DNA from: Endozoicomonas sp. NE40
GTDB taxonomy: Bacteria > Pseudomonadota > Gammaproteobacteria > Pseudomonadales > Endozoicomonadaceae
DNA: 64,000 nt
Reading direction: 5' to 3'
Assembly (NCBI RefSeq): GCF_040549045.1
Contig: NZ_JBEWTB010000002.1
Span: forward strand, 1,085,501-1,149,500
Part shown: piece after piece, positions 62,216 through 64,000 of the stretch
How the letters are laid out: each line of letters begins with the position of its first letter
How positions within the stretch are numbered: the first letter of the stretch is position 1
Made by a program: the position numbers and the translations under genes
The notes under the pieces: model-generated
Databases searched by the model: none
Told to the model about the DNA's origin: nothing
The model's input: only the letters and a program-made list of their open reading frames with translations

Positions 62216-63022
62216 ATGGCGGTTTATGCCATTGGCGATATTCAGGGCTGCTACGACCCGTTTCGCCGTTTGCTCGACAAAATCAGGTTCCAGCCCGGTC
62301 AGGACAAACTATGGATAGCCGGTGATATGGTCAACCGGGGGCCGGATTCGCTCCCTACCCTGCGCTTTATTAAATCCCTTGGCGACGACTGTGTCGCCAT
62401 TCTTGGTAATCATGATCTGCACTTACTGGCTGTGGCGTCAGGCGTTCGCCCGGCAAAGAAAAAAGACACGCTGGGTTCAATTCTGAACGCGCCAGACCGT
62501 GAAGAACTGATCGAGTGGCTACGCCACCGCCCGGTTCTGCACCACGACAAAGACCGTAACATCACCATGGTGCATGCCGGAATTCCCCCTATCTGGACCA
62601 TCAAGCAGGCTCGTTTCTATGCAGGGAAGCTCGAAAGAGCCTTGCAGGCAAACGACTATCAGGAACTCTTGCACTACCTGTTCAGTAACGACAAGCTGAA
62701 TGCCTGGGAAGATGCCCTGACCCGACGCGCCCGGCTGAAGATGATCACCGCCTACTTCACCCGTATGCGCTTCTGCGACGAAAACGGCAGACTGGATCTT
62801 GAAAACAAAACCGCTTATTCCGGCAAAGGCTTCTACCCATGGTTTCAGTTCCCGGACAGCCTGGTGTACAAAAAAACCATCGTCTTTGGCCACTGGGCAG
62901 CCCTGGAGGGAAACAGCGGTCGAAAGCGCATTCATGCCATAGACACAGGTTGTGTCTGGGGCGGAGAAATGACGGCCCTGAATCTGAAGACCTTCAAACG
63001 AACCAGCGTCCCTGCAGAATAA
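62216..63022 (+). CDS. apaH: Diadenosine tetraphosphatase ApaH
   Basis: ApaH splits Ap4A to two ADP, and also removes Np4-type caps from RNA in E. coli. Phosphoesterase motifs are YAIGDIQGCYDPFRRLL, IAGDMVNRGPDS, ILGNHDLHLL and VHAGIPPIW. The 268 residues are normal for the family. GGAGACTCT lies just before the ATG. It ends the lptD-surA-pdxA-rsmA-apaH cluster. Confidence 0.97.
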   Translation: MAVYAIGDIQGCYDPFRRLLDKIRFQPGQDKLWIAGDMVNRGPDSLPTLRFIKSLGDDCVAILGNHDLHLLAVASGVRPAKKKDTLGSILNAPDREELIEWLRHRPVLHHDKDRNITMVHAGIPPIWTIKQARFYAGKLERALQANDYQELLHYLFSNDKLNAWEDALTRRARLKMITAYFTRMRFCDENGRLDLENKTAYSGKGFYPWFQFPDSLVYKKTIVFGHWAALEGNSGRKRIHAIDTGCVWGGEMTALNLKTFKRTSVPAE

Positions 63023-63111
63023 GTCTGCTTTTTACTATTGCCAGAGGGTATCTGTCCGATACATACGCTAATAATCTTCGGAAAAACAGCCAGAACCGTA
63101 CGGACACACCT

Positions 63112-64000
63112 ATGGCCAAAAAATCAGCCAAATCTTCCACTTTTATCTGGGAAGGTAAGGATAAGAGTGGGCGTAAAACCAAAGGGGAAGTGGAAGGCAC
63201 CAGTATCGCCCTGGTCAAGGCCGAGCTACGCAAGCAAAATATTTCTGTCACCAAAGTCAGAAAGAAAAGCTTCTCGTTTGGCAAAAGTAAGGGGGGCAAA
63301 ATTAAACCCCTTGATATCGCCCTGTTTACCCGACAACTTGCCACCATGATGAAAGCCGGTGTACCGCTGCTCAACGCCTTTGACATCACGACTGATGGTA
63401 TCGAAAAGCCTGCCATGAAAGAGCTGCTTCTCAAGGTAAAAAACGAAGTGGCAGGGGGTACGACTCTGGCTGAAGCCCTTCGGGCGCATCCACAGTATTT
63501 TGATGACCTGTATTGCAACCTGGTGGCTTCCGGTGAACAGTCCGGCGCACTGGAGACTTTGCTGGACAGAATTGCAACTTATAAAGAAAAATCTGAAGCA
63601 CTTAAAGCCAAGATTAAAAAGGCGATGAACTATCCGGTCGCAGTTGTGTGTGTCGCTTTCATCGTTACCGGTATTCTGCTGGTAAAGGTAGTACCACAGT
63701 TTGAAGAAGTCTTTCAGGGATTCGGTGCAGAACTCCCGGCCTTTACTCAGGTGGTCATTCAGATTTCCAACTTTGTTCAGCAATGGTGGCTGGCGGCTAT
63801 TATCGGACTGGCGGCTATTGGTTTTATGATTAAAAAACTGATGCAGCGTTCAAAAGCAGCAAGGGATAAAAAAGACAGACTGGTTCTGAAACTACCTGTT
63901 ATTGGGCCAATACTCGAAAAGTCTGCCGTCGCACGTTTTGCCCGAACCCTTTCTACGACATTTGCCGCCGGTGTTCCATTAGTCGATGCTCTGGACTCCG
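63112..64000 (+). CDS. pilC: Type IV pilus inner-membrane platform protein PilC (partial)
   Basis: The frame from ATG 63112 (MAKKSAKSSTFIWEGKDKSG) is open to the window end, about 296 codons. It is a GspF/PilC-family protein: DIALFTRQLATMMKAGVPLL, a repeat of the GspF motif in VARFARTLSTTFAAGVPLVD, and two hydrophobic segments (PVAVVCVAFIVTGILLVKVV, WWLAAIIGLAAIGFM). PilC holds the pilus assembly motor at the inner membrane. No pilB lies directly upstream, unlike in the pilBCD operon of Pseudomonas; genes beyond the window may complete the set. The ribosome-binding site is weak. Confidence 0.93.
   Translation, partial: MAKKSAKSSTFIWEGKDKSGRKTKGEVEGTSIALVKAELRKQNISVTKVRKKSFSFGKSKGGKIKPLDIALFTRQLATMMKAGVPLLNAFDITTDGIEKPAMKELLLKVKNEVAGGTTLAEALRAHPQYFDDLYCNLVASGEQSGALETLLDRIATYKEKSEALKAKIKKAMNYPVAVVCVAFIVTGILLVKVVPQFEEVFQGFGAELPAFTQVVIQISNFVQQWWLAAIIGLAAIGFMIKKLMQRSKAARDKKDRLVLKLPVIGPILEKSAVARFARTLSTTFAAGVPLVDALDS

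Overview
The window reads as chromosomal DNA of a gammaproteobacterium close to the Oceanospirillales/Pseudomonas branch. An Endozoicomonas-like, animal-associated bacterium is my best guess, but that is inference. Grounds: the cluster amgK-murU diverging from lptD-surA-pdxA-rsmA-apaH, a Vfr-like cAMP receptor next to an OsmC/YhfA gene, a Pseudomonas-type glutamyl-tRNA synthetase, and a trpE-trpG-trpD-trpC row. Among these are proteins that I do not recognise, an ankyrin-repeat protein and two paralogous proteins with a Cys-His-Asp pattern, as seen in host-associated genomes.

Layout. 0-13.6 kb: bestrophin-like channel, adhE, ptsI, two different class II fructose-bisphosphate aldolases, a NagK-type kinase and two unrecognised exported proteins. 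13.6-17.3 kb: a minus-strand tRNA region with 15 intact genes (7 tRNA-Glu, 6 tRNA-Gly, 2 tRNA-Ala), two altered tRNA-Gly-like genes, and a tandem array of four tRNA-Gly 3' remnants, each followed by a terminator; an exported SDR-like protein lies between the two tRNA blocks. gltX lies upstream on the same strand. 19-28.8 kb: a 752-residue unknown protein, a lipoprotein, ridA, a DUF2058 gene, petABC (cytochrome bc1), a Cys-His-Asp protein, and rplM-rpsI. 29-36.3 kb: rpe, gph, a PfkB kinase and trpEGDC. 36.3-38.4 kb: a nested inverted repeat, an AT-rich NUDIX/GNAT pair with attC-like flanks, and a frameshifted sodC. 38.5-45.2 kb: crp/vfr, yhfA, hinT, cysZ, a PTS EIIC, trxB, the second Cys-His-Asp protein and yhcB. 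45.4-50.8 kb: an ankyrin-repeat gene placed between yhcB and zapE, a MATE exporter and an SDR-like protein. 50.9-64 kb: an unknown exported protein, djlA, amgK-murU, the outer-membrane biogenesis cluster and the start of pilC.

Functional links: ptsI, the lactose/cellobiose-type EIIC and NagK fit uptake and phosphorylation of amino sugars or disaccharides. The aldolases, rpe and gph serve central carbon metabolism, and adhE serves fermentation. amgK-murU recycles cell-wall sugars, and lptD/surA build the outer membrane. The signals that a gene list does not explain are the tRNA remnant-terminator array, a dispersed inverted-repeat element whose two copies differ by compensatory changes in three stem blocks, and the Cys-His-Asp protein pair.
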